Source: Plasmodium brasilianum (taxonomy: Eukaryota; Apicomplexa; Aconoidasida; Haemosporida; Plasmodiidae). From it: DNA of 64,000 nucleotides. Positions 1 through 11,845 of the stretch are shown here, in pieces. The stretch's first letter is position 1; each line of letters opens with the position of its first letter. Below the pieces are notes generated by a model. That model was given only the letters and a program-made list of their open reading frames with translations. It made no database searches and was not told where the DNA came from. The DNA lies in contig NC_090126.1 of assembly GCF_023973825.1 (NCBI RefSeq), positions 1,597,001 to 1,661,000 of the forward strand, written 5' to 3'. Position numbers and translations under genes: made by a program.

Positions 1-368
1 TCAAACATCCGTAAGTTGTCAATTGTGTAATTTATACAAAAAAAAAAAAAAAAAAAAAAAATGGGAAGAGAATAAACTTTTTTTTCTTTTTTTTTGTCAT
101 TTGGGCAAATAATTTTCTATTTTTTGTCGTTTTTGTGTAATTTTTTTTTTTTTTTCCCCCTTTATACGGCTTATAAGCGTAATTGTTTCTTTTCTTTTCT
201 TTTTTCTTTTCTTTTTTCTTTTCTTTTTTTCTTTTTTTTTTTTTTTAAGTAACTAAAGAAACGAAAAATCATGGGAATATATCTCGAAAGGCAAGATTAC
301 ATTTTTTCATATATTGTTACGTACATTAAAATTTGGTAGCATTACGAGAGATCAAAAATAAGGAAAAA
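1..368. other. Upstream noncoding region of RPC6
   Basis: This stretch holds poly-A and poly-T runs and TTTTC-type pyrimidine tracts, with no convincing exon on either strand. It is probably the 5' flank and leader of the RPC6 gene that starts at 369. Confidence 0.6.
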
Positions 369-1533
369 ATGAACGCAAACAATAAGCAGTTAGTGAAGGA
401 TATATATAGAATAGGTATGTTAAACAGGTGAAAATATATAAGTATATGTATATATATAAGCATATGTATGAGCATATGTATGAGCATATGTATGATTATA
501 TGTATAAGTATTTAAACACGCCCGTACATGTACATACAAACGGGCAATGATTTGCGTTCGTATCTGCTCGTACACGCCACATTTTGTATATCTTGCAAAG
601 ATACAGTGAAAATTTCATCCGACGTGTCTTTGTAGGACTAGATCATAAGGACTTTATAAATATAGAAAATTTAGAAGAAATATATGAAAAAAAAAAAAAA
701 GTAAAGTTAAGAAGATGCGAAATTGTTTATGCATTAAATATCCTTGAAAATGCAAGAGCTTGTTCAATAAAAAATGAAAATAATACAATTATAACGAGGA
801 TGAGAAGTGAAGATGTTACGAAAAAATTGAAAGAATTAAGTGATATAGATTTTTTAATATTTACCAAAATTGAAAATAGTCAAAACAATGGAATATGGAC
901 AGCTGATCTGAGAAAGCAGACCAAATTACTGGTAACTTTTTTTTTTTCATCCGTATGTAACATAAATTTTTAAACAAAAATATTTTTGCATAAGCAGATC
1001 TGCTACGATATTTGGCTAGTAGCTAATTCGTATCGCCTCCTTTTGCTCACACACATAAGCATACACACGTACATGCATAAATGCATACACACGTACATGC
1101 ATAAATACATACACACGTACATGCATAAATACATACACACGTACATGCATAAATACATACACACGTACATGCATAAATACTTAAATATATATATTATGCC
1201 CACATGAACTCCCCTAATTCGTGCTCCTTTTCAAGATACATCAAGTCCAAAAAGGAGTGAAGTTGCTTTGTGAAAATAAATTAATAAAACAGGTAGAGAC
1301 AAAAAAAAAAAAAAAAATATGAACAGTTAATGTAATATTCGCAAATTTGTTCATTTGTTCATTTGCGCATTTGTTCATTTGCTCATTTGTTCATTTGTCC
1401 GTTTTCCTATTTTCCTATTTTCCCATTCGTTTGTTTGATTATTTCCCCCCACCTTATTCATGTCGAAGGTAAATAATATCCATGTTAAAAATCGCAAAAT
1501 GTACATACTGTATGATTTGGAAGCTTCAGAAAA

Positions 1534-1565
<32 letters not shown>

Positions 1566-2591
1566 AGAAAAAAAGAGAGCTATTTTTGAAATTCGGATAA
1601 AATGTGTCATTAGGATTTTATGCTATTTTTTTTTCTTGTTACATTTTGATGTTGTTATAATGTAATGTGGCAATATTTTGTTATATGGTTTTTACTCGTT
1701 TGTGATTACTTATTTTGTTCTATCATCTTTTTATTTTTATTTTTATTTTTAATTTTTTTCCTATTTATTCTCTACTTCATTCCCATTTTTTTTCCCGTAT
1801 GTGGATGTTTTCAGGTGATTGGTGGATCGTTCTACACGGACGGAGTGTTCAACAAAAAGGTTGTTGACTATATAAGAGAGAACATATGTTTCTATTTATA
1901 TAACAATAACAATTCAAATGTTATTTCTGTTATTAATTATGTTAAAAAACTTAATAACAGTGTGTGTTATTTTTCGGACAACGATATATACAGAGTTATA
2001 AAAACGCTGTTATATGAGGAAAGAATTAAGATATATAAAAATAATAATGATGAAGAATATATTTATTATTATAACAATGAAAAGAAAATTTTTTTCCATA
2101 ATTTTCCTTGCTTTTCATGTGATATTTTTAACAAATGTAATTCTGATACAAAAACAGCTATTAACCCGAAGAATTGCTTATATTTAAATTTTTATCTTAA
2201 TTTAGAGGTATTCCCTACATTTGTGTGCGCTCATAGGAGAGGATATGCGTTGTTACTCCGCCAAACCTATATGCATTTTTATTTATGCCTGTCTTTTTTT
2301 GTGCGTATTCCGCATTTTAATATGTTTATTATGAGCACAATTTTATTTTACTTTTAATTTTACTTTTACTTTTACTTTTAATTTTACTTCTAATTATACT
2401 TCTAATTTTACTTCTAATTATACTTCTAATTATACTTCTAATTATACTTCTAATTTTACTTCTAATTATACTTCTAATTATACTTCTAATTTTACTTCTA
2501 ATTTTACTTCTAATTATACTTCTAATTTTACTTTTATCTTTATTATTTCCTTCTTTTTTTTTTTTTCATTTCTTTTTTATAGAGCGATTAA
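369..2591 (+). CDS. RPC6: DNA-directed RNA polymerase III subunit RPC6 (RPC34/POLR3F), six exons
   Basis: This is the winged-helix Pol III subunit that helps open promoters and recruit TFIIIB for tRNA and 5S transcription in the nucleus. I assemble six exons: 369-427, 601-931, 1236-1292, 1469-1534, 1815-2207 and 2583-2591. They keep frame and give about 304 residues, close to the roughly 316 of the human protein. Family landmarks appear in order: a tandem winged-helix N-terminal part; a GIWTADLRKQTKL block; IHQVQKGVKLL followed by KKLIK-like residues; KMYILYDLEASEKV (the family's YxLYDLEP); a GGSFYTDGVF block (family GGxWYSDxxF); and a C-terminal Cys cluster, CFSCDIFNKC, ending NPKNCLYLNFYL. 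The Cys pattern matches the Fe-S/zinc site region of RPC34. The last exon is only three codons, so its position is the least certain part. Introns 2 and 5 are filled with minisatellites. The start was chosen as the first ATG whose exon splices in phase. Confidence 0.88.
1065..1182. repeat. 24-bp minisatellite in RPC6 intron 2
   Basis: About five near-perfect 24-bp units, built on acacgtacatgcataaatac, lie inside the intron between exons 2 and 3 of RPC6. Both strands stay open through the array, which produces spurious ORFs rich in HTYMHK or MYVCMY. Confidence 0.85.
2345..2535. repeat. 11-12 bp repeat (TTTTACTTCTAA/TTATACTTCTAA) in RPC6 last intron
   Basis: Roughly 16 tandem copies of a TACTTCTAATT(A/T) unit fill most of the last RPC6 intron (2208-2582). 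The copies alternate between ATTTTAC and ATTATAC forms. Confidence 0.8.
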
Positions 2592-3558
2592 TATCATTAG
2601 CAGTGTATAGGATAAACAGCGGGAAAGAAAAAAAAAAAAAAAAAAAAAAAAAAAAGGAGTAACTAAATTAGTATTAAATTATTCCCATTTTAAACGCATT
2701 TTTTTTTTTTTTTTTTTATGTTTGTCGTTTTTTGTTAAAAATTTAATGTATACCTTATGAATGTGCTTTTAATTTATGACTCGTTTTTCAAAAACCCTTT
2801 TTTGTTTATTTTTCTTTTAAATAAAATGTTTGCCCCTTACTATTTTTAACATTTTATTGAGCATTATTTTATATGTCATTGGGTGAGGTTTTTACTTTGT
2901 TCTACACAGTTTTATTTTACTCCATTCTGCTTTATTTCATTCTTCTTCGTTACATTATACTTTATTTCACTCTTCTTCGTTACATTATACTTTATTTCAC
3001 TCTGCTTCGTTATATTATACTTTATTTCACTCTTCTTCGTTACATTATACTTTATTTCACTCTGCTTCGTTATATTATACTTTATTTCACTCTTCTTCGT
3101 TACATTATACTTTATTGCACTCTGCTTCGTTACATTCTATTTTATTTCACTCTATTTTATGCTAATTTATTTTATTATATTCTAAAATATTTTTTTTTCT
3201 TTCTTTTTTTTTTTTCGAATTTCCAAAACGCACTTTTGCACACAATTCAGAAGTGAGAAAAATCAAAGAAAAACAACAAAAAAAAAAAAAAGACACCGCC
3301 ATATTTTTTTAGCATTATCTTCCTTTTAAAAGCATAACAAAAATAAAAGGAGATTTAATTAATTTTTTTTCTCTGTTCCACTTAATATTTACCATTATTT
3401 TGAATTTACAAATTATCCTTTGGAATTTTATTAATAAAAAGAGGAAAGTGTTAAAAAGAGAGTGCTAAAAAAACAGCGCTAAAAAAAGCAGCGCATTATT
3501 ATAAGATCATATATTGCGTCTTCATTGCAAAAATTATAAAAAAATAATTTATGTGGAA
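2592..3558. other. Intergenic region between RPC6 and the next gene
   Basis: Tandem genes flank this stretch. It contains poly-A and poly-T tracts and the 30-bp minisatellite at about 2925-3160. Apart from repeat-driven ORFs I see no coding exon. Confidence 0.6.
2925..3160. repeat. 30-bp minisatellite, about 8 copies
   Basis: The unit includes cgttacattatactttatt and recurs exactly every 30 bp, with alternating TTCTTCG/TGCTTCG variants. It lies in the RPC6 3' flank, upstream of the next gene. It has no stops in several frames, so the ORFs across it are artefacts. Confidence 0.9.
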
Positions 3559-6500
3559 ATGAGAGAAAGCAAAAAGAAGCAAAGCAATAATGTTCGAATA
3601 AAAGAGCAAAAATTAGAGCAGTAACCTTCATAAAAAAGTCTATTTTATATTTTCTTTTTTTTTATTTCTCTTTTCATAAGCTCATTGCAGTATGTCTATA
3701 TTATATTCAAAATAATGAGACTTTTCTTTTTTTTTTTTTTTCCCCTATGTTACCGTGGGCAGAAACAAATATGAAATATCAAGGAGCGACTGCGATGAGT
3801 TCATAAGAGTTGTAAAAAAGTACGAAATATGCGAAAGAACAAAGCTGTTAGATTAGTGCTATAGATATTTGAACATAATTCCAGTGATTAGAAGTTCAAA
3901 GCAGTTACATTATTCCGTGGCGGAGCACGTACATATATATATATATACATTAATAAATACCCACGTACGTATATATGCTCATTATTTGGTTACATATACT
4001 CGCCGTTTTTCTATGTACAACAGATTTGGAAGCTCCTTTAACAGACAGGACCTGATAGAATATTGCAAATTAAACGAAATTCCATTGAACGAGTAAGGCA
4101 AGCAAGTGAATCCACCTCCACTCGTACATGATATATGTATATATATATATGTATATATATATATATTTTTTTTTTTTCTACTGCGTGGATACATTCCACA
4201 ACTCGAGAACATGTATATTTTTACATTCGCTCAGACAAACAATAGACTGTATGTTTGAAGAGCTATTTCTAAATAACAGAAATACAAAGGAGTAAGATGC
4301 AGAAAAAATATATAACTTGACACATTAATTTTTTTTTTTTTTTGTAATGTTCATATATTGACGCACTTATACCTAGTTGTGTTCCGGCAAGCGTATATAT
4401 ATACATATGTATGTATGTATATACATATGTAAGTATGTATATACGTATGTATATATATATATATATATATATATACCTGCATACAATTGTTTGTAACCTA
4501 TGCGGTGGCTTTATAGGCATAACGACATAAATGCAGACGATTTAATTTCACTAATATCTACCAAAAAAAAAAGATGCTTTTATGTACCTATAGCAGTGTA
4601 TATAGGTTAGTAAGTAACGTAATCTTCTATGTTAAAAGGAAAAATGTTCATTTGTGCACTTATGGGGATATATGTTTGTGTGTTCATACGCGGTGATGTA
4701 CACTTGTGTATTAATTTATGAGTGTACATGTATGTCAAAATTTGTGCATGTCTACATGTACGTGCTTATTTGCGGGTGTTTGCACATACGTGTTCAATTA
4801 TTTCTCATTTTTTTGAGTAAACAAAATATGGCATAACACAGATCTGTTCTAACGAATTTGCTTTCCACCATATCCTTTCCCTCATGTAATAGGAAAAGGC
4901 AAACACATAGACAGTTATGAAAAAGAAATAAAAAGAGAAAAAGATGTTAAAGATGAATATATAGAAAGAAAAAAAGAAAAATTAAAAAGACAACATGAAA
5001 AAGACGAAAAAAATAAAAAAGAAAATGAATTGAAAAGATATGTATATGAAGACACAATATTTGATAATTCAAATAGTCATAGTATTAAATTGTATGAACT
5101 TCATGGATCCGAACTGCAAATAAATAATAATCATTTTGAAGGAAGTAAAAATGATATTTCTGTATTTGGAAGAGTGCCACAAGATGTGGTTAATAAAAGA
5201 GAAATGGATAAAGTTAAAAATGGAAGTGCCGAAATTTTAAGTGAGGAAATATCAAATGTAAACATGCATGACAAAGAAATGAAAAGGAATGGCAACGAAA
5301 TGAAAAGGAATGGCAACGAAAAGACGCATATAAAAGAAGACAGTGCCAAAATGAAGGAGGAATCCTCGAAAAAAAGAGGTAACCATAACATTACAATGAA
5401 AACGAAAATAGTAACAAATAAGGGGAATAAGCATATCACACGACATAATACACAGATAAATCAAATAAAAGTGAATGATGACCACACCAGTTTGAATGAT
5501 TTGAAAAAAGGGGGCGGTAAAGAATCGGGGGAGAGGGGGAGTGAAACATTGAAAGGGTTAAAGAAAGGGGAAGAGAAAGGGGAAGCACAGGGGTCAGCGA
5601 AAAGGATAGTGAATGAGGCAGCAACAGAAGCAGCGAAGGAGGACGAACAAAAGGAAGAAAAAAGAAGCTACTACAACTCACTGTTGCAAAAAGTGTTGAA
5701 TAATAAAAAGAAAAAATATAAAAGAAAGAAGAGATATTTACGATCTTTTAATTTTGTTACGTATTTTAAGTTAAACGAGTTAATATATATCTCCTTTTTG
5801 GTCGAAAAATATTACGACTACTACTTCAGTAAGAGCATAAAGTGATATACTGACGATTTTTTTTTTTTTTTCAACTTAACCCGCCTGCAGTTTGATGTAA
5901 AGTGTGTTCCGCGAGTGTGTGCATGGATATACATTTATGCATATATACATACGTGTATATATTAATGTACGAATAAACTTGGGTGGGATAGCACATACAT
6001 ATGATGATTCATTTTCCATTCGCAGAAGAAGAATGTTACGACCTGGTTGACATATATGACCATGTTAAGAAAAAAAGACAGAAAAAAAGAGATGAAAAAA
6101 AGGAAAAAGAAAAATTGAAGGACAGCAGAGTAATAGAAAATTGTAGCGAAATTAATTTGACCGAAGGAAAAGATAACATGCTAAATTGGATGAAGGAAGA
6201 TACAAAAAAAAAAAAAAAAAAAAAGCAAGAAGAAGGATGTATTCACAAAGTTAAAGATATAAATTGTTATGATATCTTTAAAAAGTACGATGAAGAAAGA
6301 AAAAAGAACAAAAGAAATATTTACAATAAGAATACATATAAATATGTGCATAGCAATTACTTAAGTAATTTTAAGTATGTAGGTAAAAATTTGCATTCCA
6401 TAATAAGTTGTGTCTTATCTAACATAAATTTGTTCTTCAACCAAAACATTAATGATATTGAAAATGTAGCAAATAAATATGGTACTGTGGTTAGTACCAT

Positions 6501-7854
6501 TAGCAAAGTTCCAAGTGGAGTAAGGAGTGCGGTAAATGAAGTAGGTCTCTACGAAACTTTGGATTTCAGTCTGGAGAACAAGACGATGGGGGAAAAAAAG
6601 CAGCAGGTGCATGCTAATAATGTATGTGATGACAGCATGGCGAAAGGTGGAACAAACGAAAATGGTAGAGGTGGTAGTGATGGTAGAGGTTGTAGTGATG
6701 ATAGAGGTGGTAGTGATGGTAGAGGTTGTAGTGATGATAGAGGTGGTAGTGATGGTAGAGGTGGTAGTGATGGTAGAGGTGGTAGTGATGGTAGAGGTGG
6801 TAGTGATGGTAGAGGTGGTAGTGATGGTAGAAGTGGCAGAGATGGTAGAAGTGGCAGAGATGGTAGAAGTGGCAGAGATAGTAGCAGTTCCAGAGATGGT
6901 AGCAGTTGCAGAGATAGTAGCAGTTGCAGAGATGGTAGCAATAGCAGCGGTAGTCACGCAGACGGGGCCGTAGAAACGCCTGGCCAGAATTGCAAAAAAA
7001 TGAGCGAAAAAAAGGAAGAAGATAGTTTTGATAAGGTAAAAGAAAAGACAAGTGAAGCAGATGATCCACCCAATGGTGAACGTGGAAAGAATTGTTCGGA
7101 AAAGAAGGAATTCCAGATAATAGTAAGAAAAACAGGAAAAAAAAAAAAGAAAGATTTACTGCTCAGTGATGACCAAGATAATAATAATAATAATAATACT
7201 AGCGAAAAATGCAACTCAGACGTAAATTATTTATCAGAATGTAACAACCATTTTGAGTATGATGAGAGACAAGTCATGTCGGATAATACCATTAATTATT
7301 TAAATTTAAAATACAGTAAGGACAAATTAAAAACTCCTAATTTTATTTATTACTTAACGAATGATATAGATCAAATACATATTTTTAAAAAGACTTATTT
7401 TTATGATTTTTTTTTTATATATTTATTTCGAAAATTATTTTGGAATATATTTTCATTGTACAATATATATTTGGAGCAATATAAAAAGGAGGAGCACTTA
7501 CAAATACATGTTAATAATATATGTTCTTCGGATGAACAAAACACAAGAGCTGACAATTTCCTCTTATATGAAAGTGATATTAGCATAAATAATTTAAAAA
7601 AAAATAAAAACTTGCTTTATAATACTAACCAAAAGCTTTGCAATAATTTAACTCCTTTATTTCAAATTATTAAGAGAGAAAAATTGTTCATATATTTTCG
7701 CTATGATGAAAATAAAAAGCTTAAAAGCAAAAATAAAACAGAGTACATTTATAAGGAAATTTGGGAATACCTTATTATCACATCTCTAAAAAGGGGGCAC
7801 TTAAAAAAAAGGTCAATTCCCTTCAGCGAGTTTGTGCTATATCGAGGGTTATAA
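3559..7854 (+). CDS. Unrecognised conserved-type Plasmodium protein, about seven exons, with a Gly-Ser-Asp-Arg repeat
   Basis: I do not recognise a function. Exons that keep phase are 3559-3620, 3763-3819 (or to 3846), 4024-4092, 4235-4291, 4517-4605, 4893-5828 and 6026-7854, giving about 1032 residues. The first exons encode a compact, conserved-looking region ([35 protein letters not shown]) whose hydrophobic spacing recalls a degenerate EF-hand pair. This is weak evidence. A very basic coiled-coil stretch follows (KEIKREKD...). The middle is low complexity, including a six-residue GGSDGR-type array. The final 200 residues are hydrophobic, Phe/Tyr-rich and well structured ([19 protein letters not shown]). 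No signal peptide is apparent. The donor of exon 2 is unclear because an in-frame TAG lies at 3853-3855, so the intron must begin before it. Confidence 0.6.
6661..6957. repeat. In-frame 18-bp coding repeat (GGSDGR / GRSGRD)
   Basis: About 16 copies of an 18-bp unit (GGTAGTGATGGTAGAGGT and variants) encode Gly-Gly-Ser-Asp-Gly-Arg, drifting to SGRDGR and SSCRDS. The array sits inside the large seventh exon of the unrecognised gene. It is likely a disordered insertion that varies in length between isolates. Confidence 0.85.
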
Positions 7855-8442
7855 AAAAAAAAAAAAAAAAAATTATAATAAAAATACAGAAAACAGCTAA
7901 CAGTAAACAGTCATTTTCCCCTATCTTCTGTTTCCACGCTTTTACACTTACATGATGGGAAAAAATGGTTATTAGCTGTATTTTTTATTTTATTTTATTT
8001 TATGTTATTTTATTTTTTTATCTCTTCATACTACAAACGTTCGCGGTTTACATCCACCCTGAACTTTATTACGCACATGTGCATGTACACGTACAGATAT
8101 ATGATGTATGCCCATATACGGCGTATTATCGCTTTGCCGTTCGTGTAACGAATTTTGGAGGATTTTGTCGTACCGCATCTTATATTTTAAAATATTTGCC
8201 TTGTGCTACTGTTCCACTGGATGATGTAACATTTAATATGAAAAAGAGCATTCTCTTGTATTCTTTTTTTTTTTTTTTTTGCTACTCTTTTTTGATAGTC
8301 TGGTGGGCCTACATTTTATATGTCGATTGTACGTACATAAGTATATACACCCATCATACACATATATATTATATATATATATGTATACATTTTTTCACAA
8401 ATGAATGCAAAAAATTAACGAGACATCCCTCCCCCGAATAGG

Positions 8443-8612
8443 CCTTCCTTTTTTTCTTTTTTCTTTTTTCTTTTTTCCTTTTTCTTTTTTCTTTTTTCCT
8501 TTTTCTTTTTCCTTTTTCTTTTTTCCTTTTTCCTTTTTCTTTTTTCCTTTTTCCTTTTTCCTTTTTCTTTTTTCCTTTTTCCTTTTTCTTTTTTCTTTTT
8601 TTTTTTTTTTTT
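8443..8612. repeat. Uninterrupted 170-nt polypyrimidine tract
   Basis: From 8443 to 8612 the + strand contains only C and T, in CCTTTTTCTTTTTT-type units with near mirror symmetry. Such tracts are known in general to be able to form triplex (H-) DNA. It lies between the unrecognised gene and RPS25. Confidence 0.85.
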
Positions 8613-9087
8613 GGCTTATTTATGGCGAGTCGACAGAAAAATGCACAAAATTATTTTTCCGTTTCTACGTACATAAAATGTTCTAATAATTCCCACGGCA
8701 GTGCTAACACTATTAATTTAATATGTACCTTCATTTATTTGACTTCTTTATTTAGCTTCATTCATTTATTTACGTTTTCACGAACTTTTACTTAATTTAA
8801 TTTAATTTAATTTAATTTTTTATTTTTTTTTATTATCCTTAACTGCAACTTGATGCTTTTCAAATAATGAAAAAAAAAATAAAAAGAAAATTCTTATTGG
8901 AAGTCATAAAAACCACTTAGATCTCTCAAAGGCTGTAAAGGGATAAAAAAAAAAAAATAAAAATAAAAATAAAATAAAAATAAAATAAAATAATATATGT
9001 GCGAGTACTTTTTTATATCCTTACAATTTTAAGTTGCACCAAAATAAAAAATAGCAACTTAAAAAGAATATATGACGAAATAGCAAA

Positions 9088-9270
9088 GCAAAAAATATAT
9101 ATATACTTGATAGCAAAGCAAAAAATATATATATACTTGATAGCAAAGCAAAAAATATATATATACTTGATAGCGAAGCAAAAAATATATATATACTTGA
9201 TAGCGAAGCAAAAAATATATATATACTTGATAGCGAAGCAAAAAATATATATATACTTGATAGCGAAGGA
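9088..9270. repeat. 30-bp minisatellite, 6 copies
   Basis: The unit begins tagcaaagcaaaaaatatat and repeats every 30 bp. A single A-to-G change splits the array into AGCAAAG and AGCGAAG halves. It lies upstream of RPS25. Confidence 0.9.
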
Positions 9271-9599
9271 AAAAAAATAAAAAAAAAAAAAATTAATAAA
9301 AAAAATAAATTAATAAAAAAAATAAATTATTAAAAGAGTAACGATCTTTTTAAAGCGGAAATCTCCAAAGCATAAAAAAAAAAAAGAATCCTCTGTTTTT
9401 CATTTCTGTTGAAGAATTAGTGTTATCAGTTTTATATCCCGTAGTGTATTCTTATAACCATCCTTTTTTTTTATAGAAGTAATTGTTTTAATAAAAACCA
9501 TCTTATGAGAAAAAATAAAAGAAAAGAGAAACACCAAGAGAAGTGATATACTTCCCTGGAATAATTTTTAGTTTCATTTTTATTAGCATTTACCTTCAT

Positions 9600-9765
9600 T
9601 TTGTTATGTCGTACATTACTACTCCATATTTTGTTATGTCGTACATTACTACTCCATATTTTGTTATGTCGTACATTACTACTCCATATTTTGTTATGTC
9701 GTACATTACTACTCCATATTTTGTTATGTCGTACATTACTACTCCATATTTTGTTATGACGTACA
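9600..9765. repeat. 30-bp minisatellite, 5.5 identical copies
   Basis: The unit begins ttttgttatgtcgtacatta. The copies look identical and end about 40 bp before the RPS25 splice acceptor, so the array is probably inside RPS25 intron 1. Near-perfect identity suggests recent expansion. Confidence 0.9.
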
Positions 9766-9802
9766 GTTCTCATTTCCTTATCTTATTTCTGCTTAATTTT
9801 AG

Positions 9803-10342
9803 TGCCTCCTAAAGAAAGAAAAACGAAAGAGCAAATTGCTGCAGCAGCAGCTGCATCAGGAAGAAGCAAGAAGAAGGTATTGTTTCCCATTCGCAAGAAA
9901 AAAAGAGACTAATATAAAAATTCTGTTGTGTATATTTCCTTGCGAATGCTTTTACGTGGCTATCCATGAACATATGTGCGTGAATATATGTGTGTATGTA
10001 TATATGTATATATGTATGTATTACTTTACTATTGCACTATATTTTTTGCCTGTTCATATTTTCTTTTTTTCTTTTTGCGTTTTTTGCATCAATGTGTAGA
10101 AATGGGGTAAGGGAAAAAACAAAGAGAAATTAAACCATGCCGTTTTTATTGACAAAGCGTTACATTCGAAAATTTTGGAATGCAAAAACATGAAAGTTAT
10201 TACTCCCTCGAGTATATCGGAGAAATATAAAGTAAATTTAAGTGTAGCTCGAGCAGTTATTAAACATTTAGCGGAAAAAAATCTGATAGTGGAAGTGTGC
10301 ATACAGAACCACAGCCAGAAGCTGTACACGAAGGCAGCTTGA
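9803..10342 (+). CDS. RPS25: 40S ribosomal protein S25 (eS25)
   Basis: This is a small-subunit ribosomal protein on the head of the 40S subunit. Two coding exons are clear: 9803-9876 (PPKERKTKEQIAAAAAASGR...) and 10100-10342 (KWGKGKNKEKLNHAVFIDKA... to HSQKLYTKAA). The first begins with TG after an AG acceptor, so the A of the start codon is in an upstream exon that I cannot place. A start codon interrupted by an intron is common among ribosomal protein genes in this genus. The protein is about 105 residues, the usual eS25 length. Family features are the basic Lys/Ala N-terminus and the winged-helix core with ITPSSISEKYKVNLSVARAVIKHL. The start coordinate given is the first base I can support. 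Confidence 0.93.
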
Positions 10343-10716
10343 CTTTTTCATACGTTCTTTTTGAATTTTGTATTACTCAACCTTATGTTTCGTTAATCAG
10401 CTGTATTGTGCGCAATACTCCCTTTTTTAACTAATTTTTTCGAATTTTTTTTTTTTTTTTCTATTTTACAATCTTGTACATGCGAAGATAATAACCCCGC
10501 ATAGTAGAACGCAGGAATATATTACCCTTCACCGTATGTACATGTTTATGTGTGCATGTAAGCTTCTCATACGTTTATAATTTTCCTTTTAAGTCGAACA
10601 CATACCATGCACACGAAAATGTGAAGAGACTATTACTTTTAAAAAAGAGAAAATTAGTAAATTAAAATCCATGGCAATATGTTAACCAAACTTGTACATA
10701 TGTGTAACCTTTTGTC

Positions 10717-10747
<31 letters not shown>

Positions 10748-11845
10748 TCCGTTATACATGCATGCATACGTACATACATACATACACACATACTTACATA
10801 CATACACACATACTTACATTGATACAATAAAAGAAGTGCAAGAAGGATGCTGACAGTAGCGAAGTAGAAGAGCAAAGAATGAAGCTAACCGAATAAATGA
10901 AATAAAATGATGATCCAAAAAAAAAAAAAACTAATAAGTGAAGCAAATTTAAAAAAAAATGGAATAAAAGATTTCTTCTTCTGTTCATTTTGATTAAGTT
11001 TGCAAACGTTAACATGAACGTAATAAGTTGAAGTCATAGTTACTCTGATTATTTCATTTATCAAAAAAAAATAATAATAAATAAAAAAAAATACAATACA
11101 ATACAATATAGTGAAAGTGAAGTGCATTACAGCATCGTACATTAACGAATTGCACGCCTCACATGCATGTATGGAAAGAAAGGCTGAAATGTGAATTCGC
11201 ACAAAGGCGTCTTTATGTAGTAAAAATGGTTACATACATGTATATGTATATGTACATGTACATATACATACGTACATACATACATACATACAATATACCA
11301 GAATTAAACGAACTATTACGTCATTTTCGTCTAAGTGTTTACTTGTTATATATATATACATACATACATACATTTGCAGATATATATGTACAAGTGTACA
11401 AATGGGAAGAGAAATTACAAATAGCGTAAGAAAGTCATACAGTGTGCGTAAATTACCGCCGTTACCTAGAATACACATATAACTACATATGACAGTGTAC
11501 ATATAACGACAAGTGGAGAGATACGCAAATGTACTTCTAGTTATCGGTGTTACTCGCACTATTCGGTACGGCAGTGTTAAACGGACAGACAGGCGAGAGG
11601 GGGTGGGGGCGGACATAACTGCGAAAGATAAACTTTTCAAAAGAGTATCATTATGTTGTGATAAAAAAAAAAAAAAAAAAAAAAAAAAGACAAAAATAAT
11701 TAAAAAGGAGTTAATTGAAAGGAAAAGCATTCATCAGTTTTATCCTCATGTTAGTTTTCTTTATTTTGTTCTGATTTGTTTTTTTTTGTTTTTTTTTGTT
11801 TTTTCGTTTTTCGAAAAACACTATTCAGGAAAAGTACCGATATGC
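10343..11845. other. Convergent 3' region between RPS25 and the TENA-HAD gene
   Basis: Two genes end toward each other here. It contains ATAC microsatellites (10760-10815 and 11240-11375), a poly-A run (11661-11688) and an unusually GC-rich patch at about 11505-11630. I see no coding exon. Overlapping 3' UTRs are likely. Confidence 0.55.

Larger units (their letters stand above)
7855..9802. other. Intergenic region and probable 5' leader/intron of RPS25
   Basis: This holds a 170-nt pure pyrimidine tract, A-rich runs and two separate 30-bp minisatellites. The RPS25 start codon appears to be split by an intron, so its first exon must lie somewhere here. Candidate donors after an A are at about 9336 and 9478, but neither can be proven. 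I see no other gene. Confidence 0.5.

Noticed and set aside
2873..3256. ORFs of Leu-Arg-Tyr-Ile-Ile repeats
   Set aside because: These are products of the 30-bp minisatellite with several frames open. There is no real protein-like composition.
3763..3900. In-frame TAG at 3853 as a pseudogene mutation or recoded stop
   Set aside because: Two phase-compatible splice donors precede it and the joined exons remain open, so an intron explains it without a broken gene.
6415..6973. Opposite-strand and shifted ORFs over the GGSDGR repeat (Ser/Thr/Ile or Val/Met repeats)
   Set aside because: They are shadow frames of the in-frame 18-bp coding repeat of the unrecognised gene.
9088..9765. Regular direct repeats as a CRISPR array
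   Set aside because: There are no unique spacers between the 30-bp units, and this is a eukaryotic nuclear genome.
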